This document shows positions 48,431 through 59,683 of a DNA stretch of 64,000 bases, one piece after another. The notes beneath the pieces are model-generated. The model did no database searches. It was given only the letters and a program-made list of their open reading frames with translations, and was not told where the DNA came from. A program made the position numbers and the translations under genes. The stretch's first letter is position 1; each line of letters starts with the position of its first letter. The stretch comes from Solen grandis. Lineage: Eukaryota > Mollusca > Bivalvia > Adapedonta > Solenidae. The DNA lies in the NCBI GenBank assembly GCA_021229015.1, contig CM037778.1, positions 11,504,956-11,568,955 on the forward strand. The letters are read 5' to 3'.

Positions 48431-49012
48431 TATTGATCTTATATAATAATTATTATTAAGTTGAAGTGCTGTAGTGAAAGTCTTGAAATCACCTTCAGTT
48501 AATGCATGTCATGCAAGTAGAAAAATATTTGAATAGTTCAATTATTCCGTGGCCACTGGCCTGTTGAATAGAAACTGACACACAGTTACTTGTTGAGTAT
48601 CATGGACAAGAAAGAAATGGTGTTACAGATGGGAGTGAGAGTTGATTTGGGGAGAAGTATGGCACGATGGAGGTCAAGAAGGAAATGGAACACGACATGA
48701 TAAAGAAAGACATTTGTCTAAACAAGGTTTCCTGATCCAGTCCCATTGACTTAATGCTAGAAAATTTGTAGAAAGACATTAAGTTCTGTGAAGATATTGA
48801 TCCCTGCACCTCACTGGGTACAAGTTTCGAATCAGTAAGTTGGAATCTGGAGACGAGACTTGCCAAGCATTACAAAGTTGATTACACAATATTGCTAGTG
48901 GGAATGACCTTGGTAACAGGTTTCGGGCATTTGTTAATTAGCTCCATGAAGAAGCAATTAAGCGCCTTGTCATAATCAGAGTATGAAACCTGTAGCAGCA
49001 AAATGTAAATGT
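48431..49012. other. Unassigned stretch
   Basis: No convincing exon; an 88-codon minus frame at 48600-48866 has no motif. Confidence 0.35.
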
Positions 49013-49287
49013 TTAACCCTTTCCCTCATATAGACTCATTTTGACGCACTTAATAGGTACCACATAAAGCCTGATCTGCAGAAAACCACAGTTAAACCTT
49101 ACCAAATTTAATTACAAAATCCTCATTTCCAGACCACTGTGGAGCAGCGAACAGCATAAAACCTGATCAGCCTGCGAGTTACTCGCAGGCTGATCAGGTT
49201 TTATGCTGTTCGCATTCGCAGGCTGATCAGGTTTTATGCTGTTCGCATAGGTCTTTTCATGGTGTCCTCTATGAGGGAAAGGGTTAA
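49013..49287 (-). mobile_element. TTAA-flanked piggyBac-like MITE, copy 3
   Basis: Inverted orientation relative to copies 1 and 2, with both TTAACCC-type ends. The central hairpin arm with TTTTATGCTGTTCGCA is duplicated, making this copy about 33 bp longer. Confidence 0.9.
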
Positions 49288-49765
49288 TCAGATTAGGTTT
49301 TATTCTTACACTTAGTTGCGTCATTATGTATTGGGCATTATGTTATAACAAACAAGTGGCAGTAAACGATTTGTATGACATACTATCATTTTATAGTCAC
49401 TAACCTTTGTAGGTTCAAGTCCCATTTTTGTCACTAAAGAAATTGCTGAACTGAAGTGATCTCTCTGCCTTAAGTACATTATAATAGGTAACCCACCGGT
49501 CCTGTACCCTGGAATTACCAGCAACAAAATAATACATTAGATACTTTTCCTAAAAAGGATGAAAGGATATTCCAGCCAGCATATTCTAGTGATATTTGAT
49601 TCCAACTCACTGTCAAGAGTACAGTAGCTATCGGCGTTGATTATAATTTCTATAGAAATGTGAAAAATCATTACTGACACAGGATTTTTTTTCACTGGTC
49701 TATGATAAAGGAGTAATATTTACTTGATTACTAATATGGATGACTACATTACTATAATACAGTAT

Positions 49766-49800
<35 letters not shown>

Positions 49801-50552
49801 CCATTTTTGATAATATTTGGCATATGAAAAGTGACCAGATATTTTAACTCTTGTTTCTTGTTATAGATCGAGTGTTTAACATGTCTGGAAACTGGGTCAT
49901 TATATTCTTTGTGATTCTTTGTTCTGTGTTGAGAATCTGACATGATAAATCTGAAAAGACAATAATTTATCAGGGGTTTTGTGTTTTTAAGTCATTATTG
50001 ATGATAGTTATGGTACATAAGCAGCTTACAAATGTTATACTGTTGAATCGGATTCCATGCCGTAATGATAACTATTGGATGACAAGTTTTCTGATAATCT
50101 CCCACTGTTTAAAGACAAAGGACTGGAAAACCATGTAAATTCTTACATATTTGTCTATAAGCAGACAGTCAGTTCTTTATCTCAGAGCAGAGATCTGTAA
50201 TGATCTATTAACAGGATATTTACCCCCTACCTCATGAATATTCATGTACATATTTATGAATGTTAATTGACTGAACTTTAAATGATATTTGAAACAATAG
50301 CTTTTCTTTGCCAGGCAGACTGTAGAGAATCTAAGCCATAATTTTGTATGAGAAAGTCCTTTTAGACACTTTCTGATCTGGGTCTGCTTTGTTTGCCAAT
50401 GTATATAAAAATAAAGTGTTAAGGGAAATGATATGTTGTTATCTTTGAGATATTCATTTATGCAGATGAGGGGATGGGGGTGGGCGGAGCTAGGGGAGGT
50501 CCAGACTAATTTACCACTGTATATAAGAATAAGTAAAATAATAAGACAATAT
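49288..50552. other. Unassigned stretch with a (GAT)n tract
   Basis: A pure (GAT)n microsatellite occupies 49768-49800. No exon signal was convincing elsewhere. Confidence 0.4.
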
Positions 50553-50985
50553 TTAACCCTTTCCCTCATATAGACTCATTTTAACCCTTTCCCTCATTAG
50601 ACTCATTTTAACCCTTTTCCTCATATAGACTCATTTAATCCTTTCCCTCATATAGACTCATTTTAACCCTTTCCCTCATATAGACTCATTTAACCCTTTC
50701 CCTCTTATAGACTCATTTAACCTCCCCTTATCATTTCCCTTTCTCATATAGACTCATTTTAACCCTTTCCCTCATATAGACTCATTTACCTTTCCCTCTA
50801 TAGACTCATTTAACCCTTTCCCTCATATAGACTCATTTAACCTTTCCCTCTATAGATCATTTTAACCCTTTCCCTCATATAGACTCATTTAGCCCTTTCC
50901 TCAATAGACTCATTTAACCCTTTCCTCTTATAGACTCATTTAACCTTTCCTCATATAGACATTTTAACCCTTTCCCTCATATAGA
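50553..50985 (-). repeat. Tandem array of the MITE terminus (16 units)
   Basis: Sixteen units of 23-41 bp (mostly 26-28) repeat TTAACCCTTTCCCTC followed by ATATAGACTCATT, which is the outer end of the piggyBac-like MITE. The array runs directly into a full MITE body at its right. Units vary by small deletions. Confidence 0.9.
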
Positions 50986-51203
50986 CTCATTTTGACGCCT
51001 CAATAGGTATCACATAAAGCCTGATCTGCAGAAAACCACAGTTAAACCTTACCAAATTAATTAAAAATCCTCATTTCCAGACCACTGAGGAGCAGCGAAA
51101 AAGCATAAAACCTGATCAGCCTGCGAGTTACTTGCAGGCTGATCTGGTTTTATGCTGTTCGCATAGGTCTTTTCATGGTGTCCTCTATGAGGGAAAGGGT
51201 TAA
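50960..51203 (-). mobile_element. TTAA-flanked piggyBac-like MITE, copy 4 (array-bearing)
   Basis: MITE body in inverted orientation ending GAGGGAAAGGGTTAA at 51203. Its left terminus is the last unit of the tandem array at 50553-50985. Confidence 0.9.
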
Positions 51204-51734
51204 ATATTAATTATTGAAATGTCAAAAAAGCTTTTGGTATGTGTATACAAACAAATGCATGATTTTTGTCCTAATGGTAATTGACATCACAGAGCTTACA
51301 AAATATTTAATGTATAGTTAGTAATGACTTTGCAGTGCTTTGTATATGAAGCTAATTACCGGTATGTTGTATCAGTTGTAAGTTGCCTCAATGGAATCAC
51401 GTCATCATGCTAGAACTGTCGTCATTGAACTTCTTTCAAGTCATTTTGATAACCTGATTATACAGAATCTACCACAGTATACTTATTAATTTCTGTCTTC
51501 TGTCATCATTAAAAGAGACCACAATTATGACGTTATTTCAATCGGAATCGCGTATTTTCCTGCCTTGCTGTTTACAAGTACATTTGGTATCATACTGTGT
51601 GACTGGCTGTTTTGGCCTTTGATATTTTCTTTGTTTTCTTTGTCTGGCCAATGTAAACCTAGGTGTCTTCTTGTTTGTAATAAATGTCTTTGTACTGTTC
51701 ATTTCATTTAATGATTATTGATACATAATATATC
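51204..51734. other. Unassigned stretch
   Basis: Nothing recognised. Confidence 0.35.
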
Positions 51735-51742
51735 ATGAGCAG

Positions 51743-52713
51743 CAGGGATCCTAAAATTTTGGAATCTCAACCGGTCGACGGCAAAATCCCCCCCCCCCAT
51801 TACAAAATTCCGTTCCGTACCCCCCCCCCCCCCCCCCGAAAAAAAAACATAACCGAAAAAAAAAACGAAAAAAAATTACATTGATATTTTCAATCAACAT
51901 ACCCTGAATCATTTGCAGTGTGAAAATAGATCTTTTATTATATATCAGCATCCTGTTGGCATAATAAGGTATTTTTCTGCAATATTTACCTCTACGAAAT
52001 CGAAAGTTTGTTTACCGGAAGTGCATGTATATGACGGTCTGTATATGACTCTAACGAATCAATAAATTGTTGGAAGCAGTCGTTTTGGTGTTGTTTATTA
52101 TGTGCCTTTGTGTTTATATATTTTTTCTGTCAATAACTTTTATTTATTTGTGATTATTTTTTTATTTAAATGCGTTGTGCTGCAGCTACCCACTACCATG
52201 TGTGTAAGTAAGTAAGTAGCGTTCGCCCCTGTGCCACGTCGAGGCCCAGCACATCCGACTTCGACAGGGGTTTATTTATTTATTTTTTTTTCAAACATTT
52301 TGATTAGCCTTTGATATTGTCATTAATTACCGCATTTAAAAGTCGACCGGTTACAGTTTGCAAACAAGCAATGGTCCATTATTACGGCATAGATAATTAC
52401 ATGGCACCGTCCAAATAACCGCTAAGTACAAACCGTCAATCCATTCATCTTAACTGCCCAATAATGACCTAGACGGGTGTCCCTGCCTGACCCCCACTGA
52501 CACCTGCCCCGAGGGCACACCGGAAATTCAAGAAGTAGGTCAATTGGTGTGTAAGAGAGACTATTATGAACCGTTTGGACCGATTTTGAAAGTTTTAGAC
52601 GAGGATTATGGATTTTTTTCGACCGATTTTTTTGGTACTTTTTGAAATCTGAACCGGTCGATTGAGATCAAAATCGGTCAAAACCGGTAAAAAATCGGTT
52701 TTTAGGATCCTTG
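51743..52713. mobile_element. hAT-like non-autonomous element (971 bp)
   Basis: The ends CAGGGATCCTAAAA and TTTTTAGGATCCTTG are inverted repeats, flanked by an 8-bp direct duplication ATGAGCAG (51735-51742, 52714-52721). CAGGG-type ends and 8-bp duplications are typical of hAT transposons. The subterminal regions repeat ACCGGTCGA and AAAATCGGT words. Two long poly-C tracts (51788-51798, 51820-51837) lie inside; no transposase frame. Confidence 0.8.
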
Positions 52714-52721
52714 ATGAGCAG

Positions 52722-53298
52722 TCTCCTCATGTGGTTTTACCAAATATGTTAATGTTATTTTTACTATATATATATATAAATCACACTGATAGAGATTTTC
52801 ACTTTGCTGTATATTACAGAGGATTGTTGAGTGCCGGAGTTGATTTTACATAGAAACAAACTAGTGTTTAAAATTTTTCATTTTCTGAAATAGCAGTGTG
52901 TTTAATGATGGATTCCTTGGTCTATTTCAAGTAATTTTCTTTTCTTTTATCAATTAATTAACTTTGATATAGCTCTGCACTTGTTAATTATTTTATTGAA
53001 CTACGGTACAACCTGTGAACAAAGGCCACTCAGGTGAAAATGAAAACTGCTTAGGTGAAAACGGACATAAATGACTGCTGTTCAGAGGTTAAATTACCTG
53101 TAAATTCAGATTGGCATAAAAGCATAAGATTCAGGCTTTGTTCACAAGCTGGAGCCATGTTTATGCAGGTTTTATTGGTTACTTTATGCAATTAAAAAAT
53201 TAACAAGTATTGTTAAATTGATAATAAATGCTTTTGTTATTTATACTGTTGCTCCATTGTTATGAATTATGCCAACCTCTTTCTCCAATTTGAGGGCA
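52722..53298. other. Unassigned stretch, probable intron or 5' flank
   Basis: No repeat recognised. A pyrimidine-rich stretch ending GGGCAG near 53298 could act as a splice acceptor for the exon candidate that follows. Confidence 0.35.
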
Positions 53299-53433
53299 GA
53301 AATTTGAATTTATTAACCACAAAAATGTCTGGATGTCTTCTTTAGTAGGTCTAGATGTTATGAATTACTGTGTGTGCAAGATATATTTCATTGAATTTAA
53401 AGGAAGACATATTAGTGTAATAATGGATGGACG
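53299..53433 (+). CDS. Candidate exon ending in GTAAGT donor, phase 2
   Basis: ATGGATGGACG followed by GTAAGT (donor at 53434) gives M-D-G plus two bases of an Arg codon. The frame is open upstream to about 53290, with other in-frame ATGs, and may begin at an acceptor-like GGGCAG ending at 53298. The phase (two bases left over) matches exactly the one base needed by the exon at 54456. Coding could therefore start at the ATG at 53423, or the exon may be internal. The AT-rich upstream part has no recognised motif, so the left boundary is uncertain. Confidence 0.4.
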
Positions 53434-53444
53434 GTAAGTCACCT

Positions 53445-53717
53445 TTAACCTTTACCACTCATTTTGACACATTGGCAAATGGAGCATACCCAGATCAGAC
53501 AGCTCCTATAGACCCAGATCAGACAGCTCATGCATATAGCAGCTGTCTGATCTGGGTCTCTGATCTGTTTGCTTATATACATCATTATAGTTCAGAATCA
53601 ACACAGCAGCGCAATGAAAAATCAGCTGTTTCATATACCATTTAAAGTTCAGTTAATTAATATTCATTATATCATAAATTTGTACATCCGATGAATATTC
53701 ATGAAGTAAAGGATTAA
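53445..53717. mobile_element. Second TTAA-ended MITE subfamily
   Basis: From TTAACCTTTACCACTCATTT to AGTAAAGGATTAA. It has an internal hairpin CCCAGATCAGACAGCT / AGCTGTCTGATCTGGG. The ends and the ACTCATTTTGAC phrase mirror the TTAACCC MITE, so it is a diverged relative. It lies just inside the presumed intron. Confidence 0.65.
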
Positions 53718-54099
53718 GGAATCTATATGACAATGAAATGTTTCATTAATGAATAATTGTATGACGCTTAGAAGATGGAAGGATTAAGTTTATTATATAT
53801 ATATACTCCGGATGAGCTTTAATGGCACTGTCTCCTCAGTATGGTAGGCAGCAGTGACAGGAAATATGTCCATCTCAGCACTCAAACCAATTAGGACTTA
53901 AGATATTAGAAGGAAATTTGATTTTGCACTGTTTAAGCATGTTATTTAAGCTTGATATTTTGATAAACGTTAGTTTAATATCATGATATATAATTATATA
54001 CTATTCAAGCTTGATAAGGATATTGTTATGTATTGCACTTTTTGAGCGTGATATTTTAAGCTCAATATTTTGATCATATCATGATATGTAATATATGAT

Positions 54100-54325
54100 T
54101 CACTATTCAGGCTTGATGGTAATGTTGTCATGTATTGCATTATCAGGCTTGATAGTGATACTGTCATGCTTGATAGTGATACTGTCATGTATTGCACTAT
54201 TCAGGCTTGATAGTGATACTGTCATGTATTGCACTATTCAGGCTTGATAGTGATACTGTCATGTATTGCACTATTCAGGCTTGATAGTGATATTGTCATG
54301 TATTGCACATATTGTCATGTTTTGC
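54100..54325. repeat. 37-bp tandem repeat (VNTR)
   Basis: About five units of ATTCAGGCTTGATAGTGATA followed by CTGTCATGTATTGCACT, with degenerate flanks back to about 54000. It sits about 130 bp upstream of the exon at 54456. Confidence 0.85.
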
Positions 54326-54455
54326 ACTTTCATATTTATTATTAATTTAATATTATTTTTGGCTCAAATGATTTTATTTGCAGCATTTCTTATTTCACTG
54401 TACTGATATGATTTGTAGAGATGTGATAACACAGGCTGTTTATTTGTATTTTCAG

Positions 54456-54575
54456 GAAGCCCCCTGACTGCGGCTGTAGTCCATTGACCCCTGTGTCACC
54501 AGACACACCTGAATCTCTAGAAGTTGCCAATATCAACCATAACTGCATCAAACCTAAACACAAAATATGCAACAG
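54456..54575 (+). CDS. Internal exon of an unrecognised host gene
   Basis: A 120-bp exon bounded by a pyrimidine-rich acceptor (TTTGTATTTTCAG, ending 54455) and a consensus donor (CAG then GTAAGT from 54576). Only one frame is open; both ends are phase 2. It encodes 39 full codons, beginning KPPDCGCSPLTPVSPDTPES and ending in KHKICN. The peptide is rich in SP/TP sites (possible proline-directed phosphorylation sites), has four Cys and ends with a basic stretch. I do not recognise the protein. Splice signals, phase match with 53433 and codon-like composition all favour a real exon; the rest of the gene lies in unassigned sequence or outside the window. Confidence 0.7.
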
Positions 54576-54661
54576 GTAAGTCTGATAATGAAGTACTTGA
54601 GGATTGGTGCACTTTTAAATTACTTTATTTTTTCTCTCAGTAGTTTGTAAAACCTAGCTAG

Positions 54662-55268
54662 CTTTTTAGCACACCTGAGCACTATGTGCTCAAGGTGAGT
54701 TTTTGTGATCACCCTGCGTCCGTCATCCTACGTCATCTGTCGTCAACAATTTACTTTAACCCTTTCCCTCATAAAGACTCATTTTGACGCACTCAACAGG
54801 TACCACATAAATCCTCATCTGCAGAAAACCACAGTTAAACCTTACCAAATTTAATTACAAAATCCTCATTTCCAGACCACTGAGGAGCAGTGAACAGCAT
54901 AAAACCTGATCAGCCTGCGAGTTACTCGCAGGCTGATCTGTTTTATGCTGTTTGCATAGGTCTTTTCATGGTTTCCTCTATGAGGGAAAGGGTTAAACGA
55001 CATGAAACTCCTGGACAGAATTTGATATAACTTGGCAGGGATGATCCTTAGGTGAACCTTCACAAAAGTTGGTAAAATAAACTTGATCCATGTAGAACTC
55101 TGGTTGCCATTGCAATGGAAAGAAAAAAATTATGAAAACTTTAAAAATCATCTCCTTCAAAACTACTGGTCAGATTTCAAAATGTTTTAGAACAGATGTA
55201 ATCATGTTCCTTGGGTAACCCTATACTCAGGTGAGCGATCCAGGGCCCCTATGGCCCTCTTGTTTGTG
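54662..55268 (+). mobile_element. CACCTGAGCA-type interspersed element, interrupted by a MITE
   Basis: It begins TTAGCACACCTGAGCAC with the palindrome GAGCACTATGTGCTC and ends TCAGGTGAGCGATCC, GGCCCCTATGGCCCTCTTG. The middle has ACATCATCTCC-like phrases such as ATCTCCTTCAAAACTACTGG. A full TTAA MITE (54756-54996) is inserted in it. Confidence 0.75.
54756..54996 (-). mobile_element. TTAA-flanked piggyBac-like MITE, copy 5
   Basis: Full-length inverted copy nested in the CACCTGAGCA element; TTAA at both ends. Confidence 0.9.
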
Positions 55269-55521
55269 ACTTAGGATCAACATATAGCTTCCATTCTAAT
55301 CTAAATGTTGTATTATATAGTTAATATGTATTGTTAGAAAACTGCTGGGGCCTTTATAATTCACTCTCAGCTCAAATTCTCACATTATGAATGTCCTCAG
55401 CTCAAATTTTATAATTATGACCACAATGTATGGCCACAATCTTGAAAATGTAATGAAAGTAAAGGCATGTATGCCAAATTTTTAATATCTTAAAGCAGCT
55501 CAATTCACAGATGATCGATTG

Positions 55522-55552
<31 letters not shown>

Positions 55553-56017
55553 CCCCCCCCCCCCCCCATTGCACAGAAATCTCTTTTTCATAAACGCCGT
55601 CTTCAGGGAGATCAGTTTAATTAAGAATACGGAATGACATGTTAAGCAATGTAACATCTTCACCAGTTCCTGTTAGTTAATTCATCAATTAGCATGAGTG
55701 TGAAATAGTGAAGAGTGATTGTGATCAGTCATGTGACTGCACACAAAAATAGAATTCTAAATATAGGTTAACCATCCTAGATATAGGTTCAATACTATTC
55801 ATAATGCTTTTGCCTATGATGGTGAAATCACAGATTCTTTTACAATCAATCAGAATGTTGCATTGGGTGACCATGCATCTGTAGATGGGTTTAAATACAT
55901 TGGTAGATGTAAAAAGTCAAATTCTTAGTTCTCATCTGTGAACAATCTGCTTTAAGGTACACACACACAAAGGGAAAAAAATGTGAAAGCCAAATTATGG
56001 AATACTAATACAATATA
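55269..56017. other. Intronic-type stretch with poly-A/poly-C tract
   Basis: A(25) followed by C(15) occupies 55528-55567. Nothing else recognised. Confidence 0.45.
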
Positions 56018-56204
56018 CAGGGCTTTTTTTTCCCCTTTATTAGGGCCATTATAGGTGCCTTCCCCTCAGAAAAATTTTTCATGCAATTTTCCCCATATTT
56101 GCATCTTACCCCAGGATTTTTCTTTCCCCAATGAAAAAAACGGCAATATTTTCCCCAAAATGTGATATGAAGGCCCCTTCCCCAACATCTGAAAAAAATG
56201 CCTG
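56018..56204. mobile_element. Short MITE candidate with CAGG...CCTG ends
   Basis: The ends CAGGGCTTTTTTT and AAAAAAATGCCTG are inverted; the interior is full of CCCC and GGGG words (TTCCCC, AAGGCCCC). Ends suggest a hAT-like origin, but an 8-bp target duplication is not clear. Confidence 0.45.
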
Positions 56205-56542
56205 ATATATTTCTTTAATATACAGATATATTGTCTGAAAGAAAAGGACATTTTAGGATTTAAGGAAAAATCTCAGTTTGAGATTTATTATGAAGATGCA
56301 GGCCAGTTTGATTTTTAGCTTACCTGAGCACCACATGCTCATGTGAGCTTTTAGGATCAATGGCTGTCCGTCATCTGTCATCCATCCATTGTCCACAATT
56401 GTTTCAAACAACATCTCCTCTGAAACCACTAGGCCAGATTTAGTGAAATTGCCTGTGATGTTCTTTGCATGAAGCTCTACAAAAGTTATTCAAATGGTTC
56501 CAGTCAGTTGGATATCAGGTCTCAGGAGCTAAAGATAGATAT

Positions 56543-56580
56543 TTAACCCTTTCCCTAATAGATGAAACCATGAAAAGAAA
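56543..56580 (+). mobile_element. Fragment of the TTAA MITE
   Basis: TTAACCCTTTCCCTAATAGA followed by AACCATGAAAAG matches only the first ~38 bases of the MITE. This is a truncated copy. Confidence 0.7.
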
Positions 56581-56750
56581 ATATCCCATTAAGATTTTTG
56601 TCAAGTCTGTATGGTGTCACCTAGTTTTAGCGGACAGAATCAGGATAAAGCTGCCATTAAGTTTAATGTTTCATCATTGTTGGATGTAAAAAAAAACAAC
56701 CCAAAAACCCCAAATATTTACTCTTTTTTTTTTTTATATAACCTTGTGAT

Positions 56751-56992
56751 TTAACCCTTTCCCTCATAGAGGACACCATGAAAAGACCTATGCAAACAGC
56801 ATAAAACCAGATCAGCCTGTGAGTAACTCGCAGGCTGATCAGGTTTTATGCTGTTCGCTGCTCCTCAGTGGTCTGGAAATGAGGATTTTGTAATTAAATT
56901 TGGTAAGGTTTAACTGTGGTTTTCTGCAGATCAGGCTTTATGTGGTACCTATTGAGTGCGTCAAAATGAGTTTATATGAGGGAAAGGGTTAA
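56751..56992 (+). mobile_element. TTAA-flanked piggyBac-like MITE, copy 6
   Basis: Full-length copy (242 bp) with central hairpin and TTAA ends, nested in the CACCTGAGCA element. Confidence 0.9.
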
Positions 56993-57780
56993 ATTGAAAT
57001 CTTTAAAAACTGCAAGGGTTAGAGCTTAGATATTTGATGTGTGGTATTGTCTTATGGACCTTTACAAAGTTTGTTCAAATCATGACCCTGGGTTGAAAAT
57101 GGCCTCACACCAGGGGTCGCTTGATTTTACAAAGACTTGCATTGGAAAGACTAGAAAAATCTTCTAGTCAGAAACCACAAGGCAAGAGTTTAGATATTTG
57201 GTGTGTAACATGGCTAGTAGTCTTCTACCAACTTTGTTCAAATCATGGCCCAGGGGTCAAAATTGGTCCCGCCCCAGGGGTCACTCAATTTTACAAAATT
57301 AGACTTATTTAGGAAAAACTAGAAAAATCTTGTCATAAACCAAAAGGCCTAGATTTTTGGTTTGTAACATGGCCTAGTAGACCTCTACCAAATTTGTTCA
57401 AATCATGGCCCTTGGGTCAAAATTGGCTCGACCTTTGGGGTCACTTGATTTTACATAGATTTGTAAAAGAAAACCCTTAATTTTAAGATCTTTACAGAAA
57501 CCAGAAAGCCTTGAGTTAAGATGTTTACCAGGGGATCTCAACCATGTCTGTTCAAAGCATGGCCCCGGTGTCAAAATTGACCCCACACCAGGGATCACTT
57601 GATTTGATATAGACTTTAAATATTTCAAAATTTTGAATGGCAGGTACATTTTTTTGTTGAAGTAAGATGGTCTTGCTGTATACTTCTGCATGGATTATGT
57701 TTTCAGTATGACTCTTTAATTGGTAATGAAGGTAATGTTTCTCAGGTGAGTGATTCAGGGCCATCTTGGCCCTCTTGTTT

Positions 57781-58136
57781 ATTTTGACTGAGGTTAAATT
57801 CTACAATTAAGTGTGCTGATTCCAGTTGACCAAGCCATTGTAACTGATGACTTCTGTGCAGCAGCCGATATTAGCTCAGGTAGATAGAAGATACATTAGG
57901 AATGTTTTGGAGGTCAGAATCTCAAGGTCACATGTTAGATTCTGTGAAACAGTATTTATATGTATTACAGGTGCTGTGGTCCTGATATGTTGTCCGTCAA
58001 GCTAAATTTATGTACAGGAAGGAAACACTATTTTGATGAATGAGTTTTAATGAATTGCTGTTTATATCGTCAGCTACACATTATTATAAAGCAGTGTTAT
58101 GTCTGAGTTATTGAGGAAAAGAAATTACAAGAAAAA
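57781..58136. other. Unassigned stretch
   Basis: Nothing recognised. Confidence 0.35.
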
Positions 58137-59683
58137 CTAGATTTGCATACTGCAAATGCACCGGTTTTCGTGATGATCAACAGTTTCAAACCTGATCAGC
58201 CAAGTTAAAATACCAGAAAAACAACAAAATGCAAAATGCTTTATATATCTTAGTGATTTTCTTCATTGGTGAATTCAGCTGTGACCAGAACTTAAATTAA
58301 AGGCATCTCCAAAGGAATGTGATGTCCCACTGAGCCAGGCCCCCATCTGCTGTGATCAGACCTGTTAATATCTGGTCATCACTGCAGGGAGTCTTTAACC
58401 AATACAGTAGCTATGTGTGTAAAACCTCTGATGGGTTGATGCATAACTAAATTACCTGCTACAATGGAAGTGAGATAGTAGGCTAGTTTTACACATACAT
58501 TCATGACCTGTTACATCCCAACTTAAAGAGCAAAGATAGCAGAGCAGAGTTCTAATTATAGAACATAGGTATCCAGTGAAGCACATTCTGTCAAATTTTC
58601 TCAGTTTTTATTCTGGGTCATGTATTTAAATTCTCTATAAATTCATCAATTCTCGACAGATTTGCAAAATTCTTTTTTTGTTGACGAGGTAAGACATTCT
58701 TTTTTCCAATGATGACAAAATATATCACACATTTAAACTTTAAAGGCTTTGAAATCAGTTCAAAGTATGACCAAACTTCAAACTGCCACCAAACAACCAA
58801 ATCAACCCCGATCTGAAAAAACTAAATTTCTTCAAAAAGTACTCTTTAGAGGCTTTTGATTTTACCCATATTCTTTCGATAAAATTTTTAGATTTTGAGA
58901 TAATTAAGGTCAAAGAAAAAACCAATAATCGCAATATGACCTTGACCTTTGCATTTTTTGAAATTTTGAAACTGCGAAGTCCTTTGAAACAACAAACAAT
59001 ACAATCTGTGAAAATTTCATAAAGATTGATTAAAAAATAATGGCAGAATCATCAAAAAACTAAAAAAAATGCCTATTCTCAAAAAAAAAATTCCTCCATA
59101 TTTTAGTGCACTTTGACCGCTTATTGAAAGCCATTTTATGCATTTTCTGAAATCGCCACCCCATATATTTTGTGCGCAAAGATCTTCGGAATCAATTTCA
59201 AAAACAGAATGAGCGTATCTAATCTCTAACAAAAATGGGCATGTTTTTCGTGGACACAACCTAATTTGCCAGATTTTTTCAAAGATTCAAACATTCAACC
59301 TCTACTAGCTCAAAATTTTCAAAGATATGGACATTGCCACTCATCATATTTAAAGGGGCAGTTGACAGAGAACAGAATGCAAAAAACTGCATACAAATAA
59401 AATGTCAAATGACAGAGTTATCGGCAATTATATGTTTTGATGCTAAACGCCACCTAGCGGCAAAACTTAGTACTAAAATAAAAAACAAACTTAATGGTGC
59501 ACAACTTCAGATACATGTGAGTATGCATGGAAATTTTCATATTTGTAGCACTTCTAATCATGCCGCAACAGCGGCCACAAAAAAAGTGCAAAGAATAATA
59601 ATAATGGAAAAAAAAAAAAGGGAAAAAGAAACAGAAGAAGAACAGTAGGTTTTCGCGGCTGCGTTGCAGTCCACGAAAACCTA
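58137..59683 (+). mobile_element. Hairpin-headed element with GGTTTTCGTG / CACGAAAACC ends
   Basis: The head is CTAGA with stem ATTTGCA-TAC-TGCAAAT, then GGTTTTCGTG (58163-58172). The 3' hairpin (59646-59683) ends CACGAAAACCTA. The body has GACCTTGACCTTTGCATTTT, TCTGTGAAAATTTCATAAAG and AACGCCACCTAGCGG, and an A-rich, GAA-rich 3' region before the hairpin. This isolated copy defines the element limits best, because it is not embedded in the 26-45 kb chain. Confidence 0.8.

Larger units (their letters stand above)
56318..57780 (+). mobile_element. CACCTGAGCA-type element, long copy with tandem middle
   Basis: It starts TTTTTAGCTTACCTGAGCAC and ends CTCAGGTGAGTGATTCAGGG, GGCCCTCTTG. The middle (57000-57610) has about four degenerate units of roughly 170 bp with CAAATCATGGCCC, GGGGTCAAAATTGG and GGGGTCACTTGATTTTACA. 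It contains a full TTAA MITE and a fragment of another. Confidence 0.75.

Noticed and set aside
48600..48866. 88-codon frame and a GTAAGT near 48826 as an exon
   Set aside because: No frame gives an exon with a matching acceptor and no motif was seen.
49324..49527. Minus-strand frame and a B-box-like GGTTCAAGTCCC at 49412-49423
   Set aside because: No A box at a suitable distance and no SINE tail; too weak to call.
54390..54572. 60-codon minus-strand frame
   Set aside because: Antisense shadow of the well-bounded plus-strand exon.
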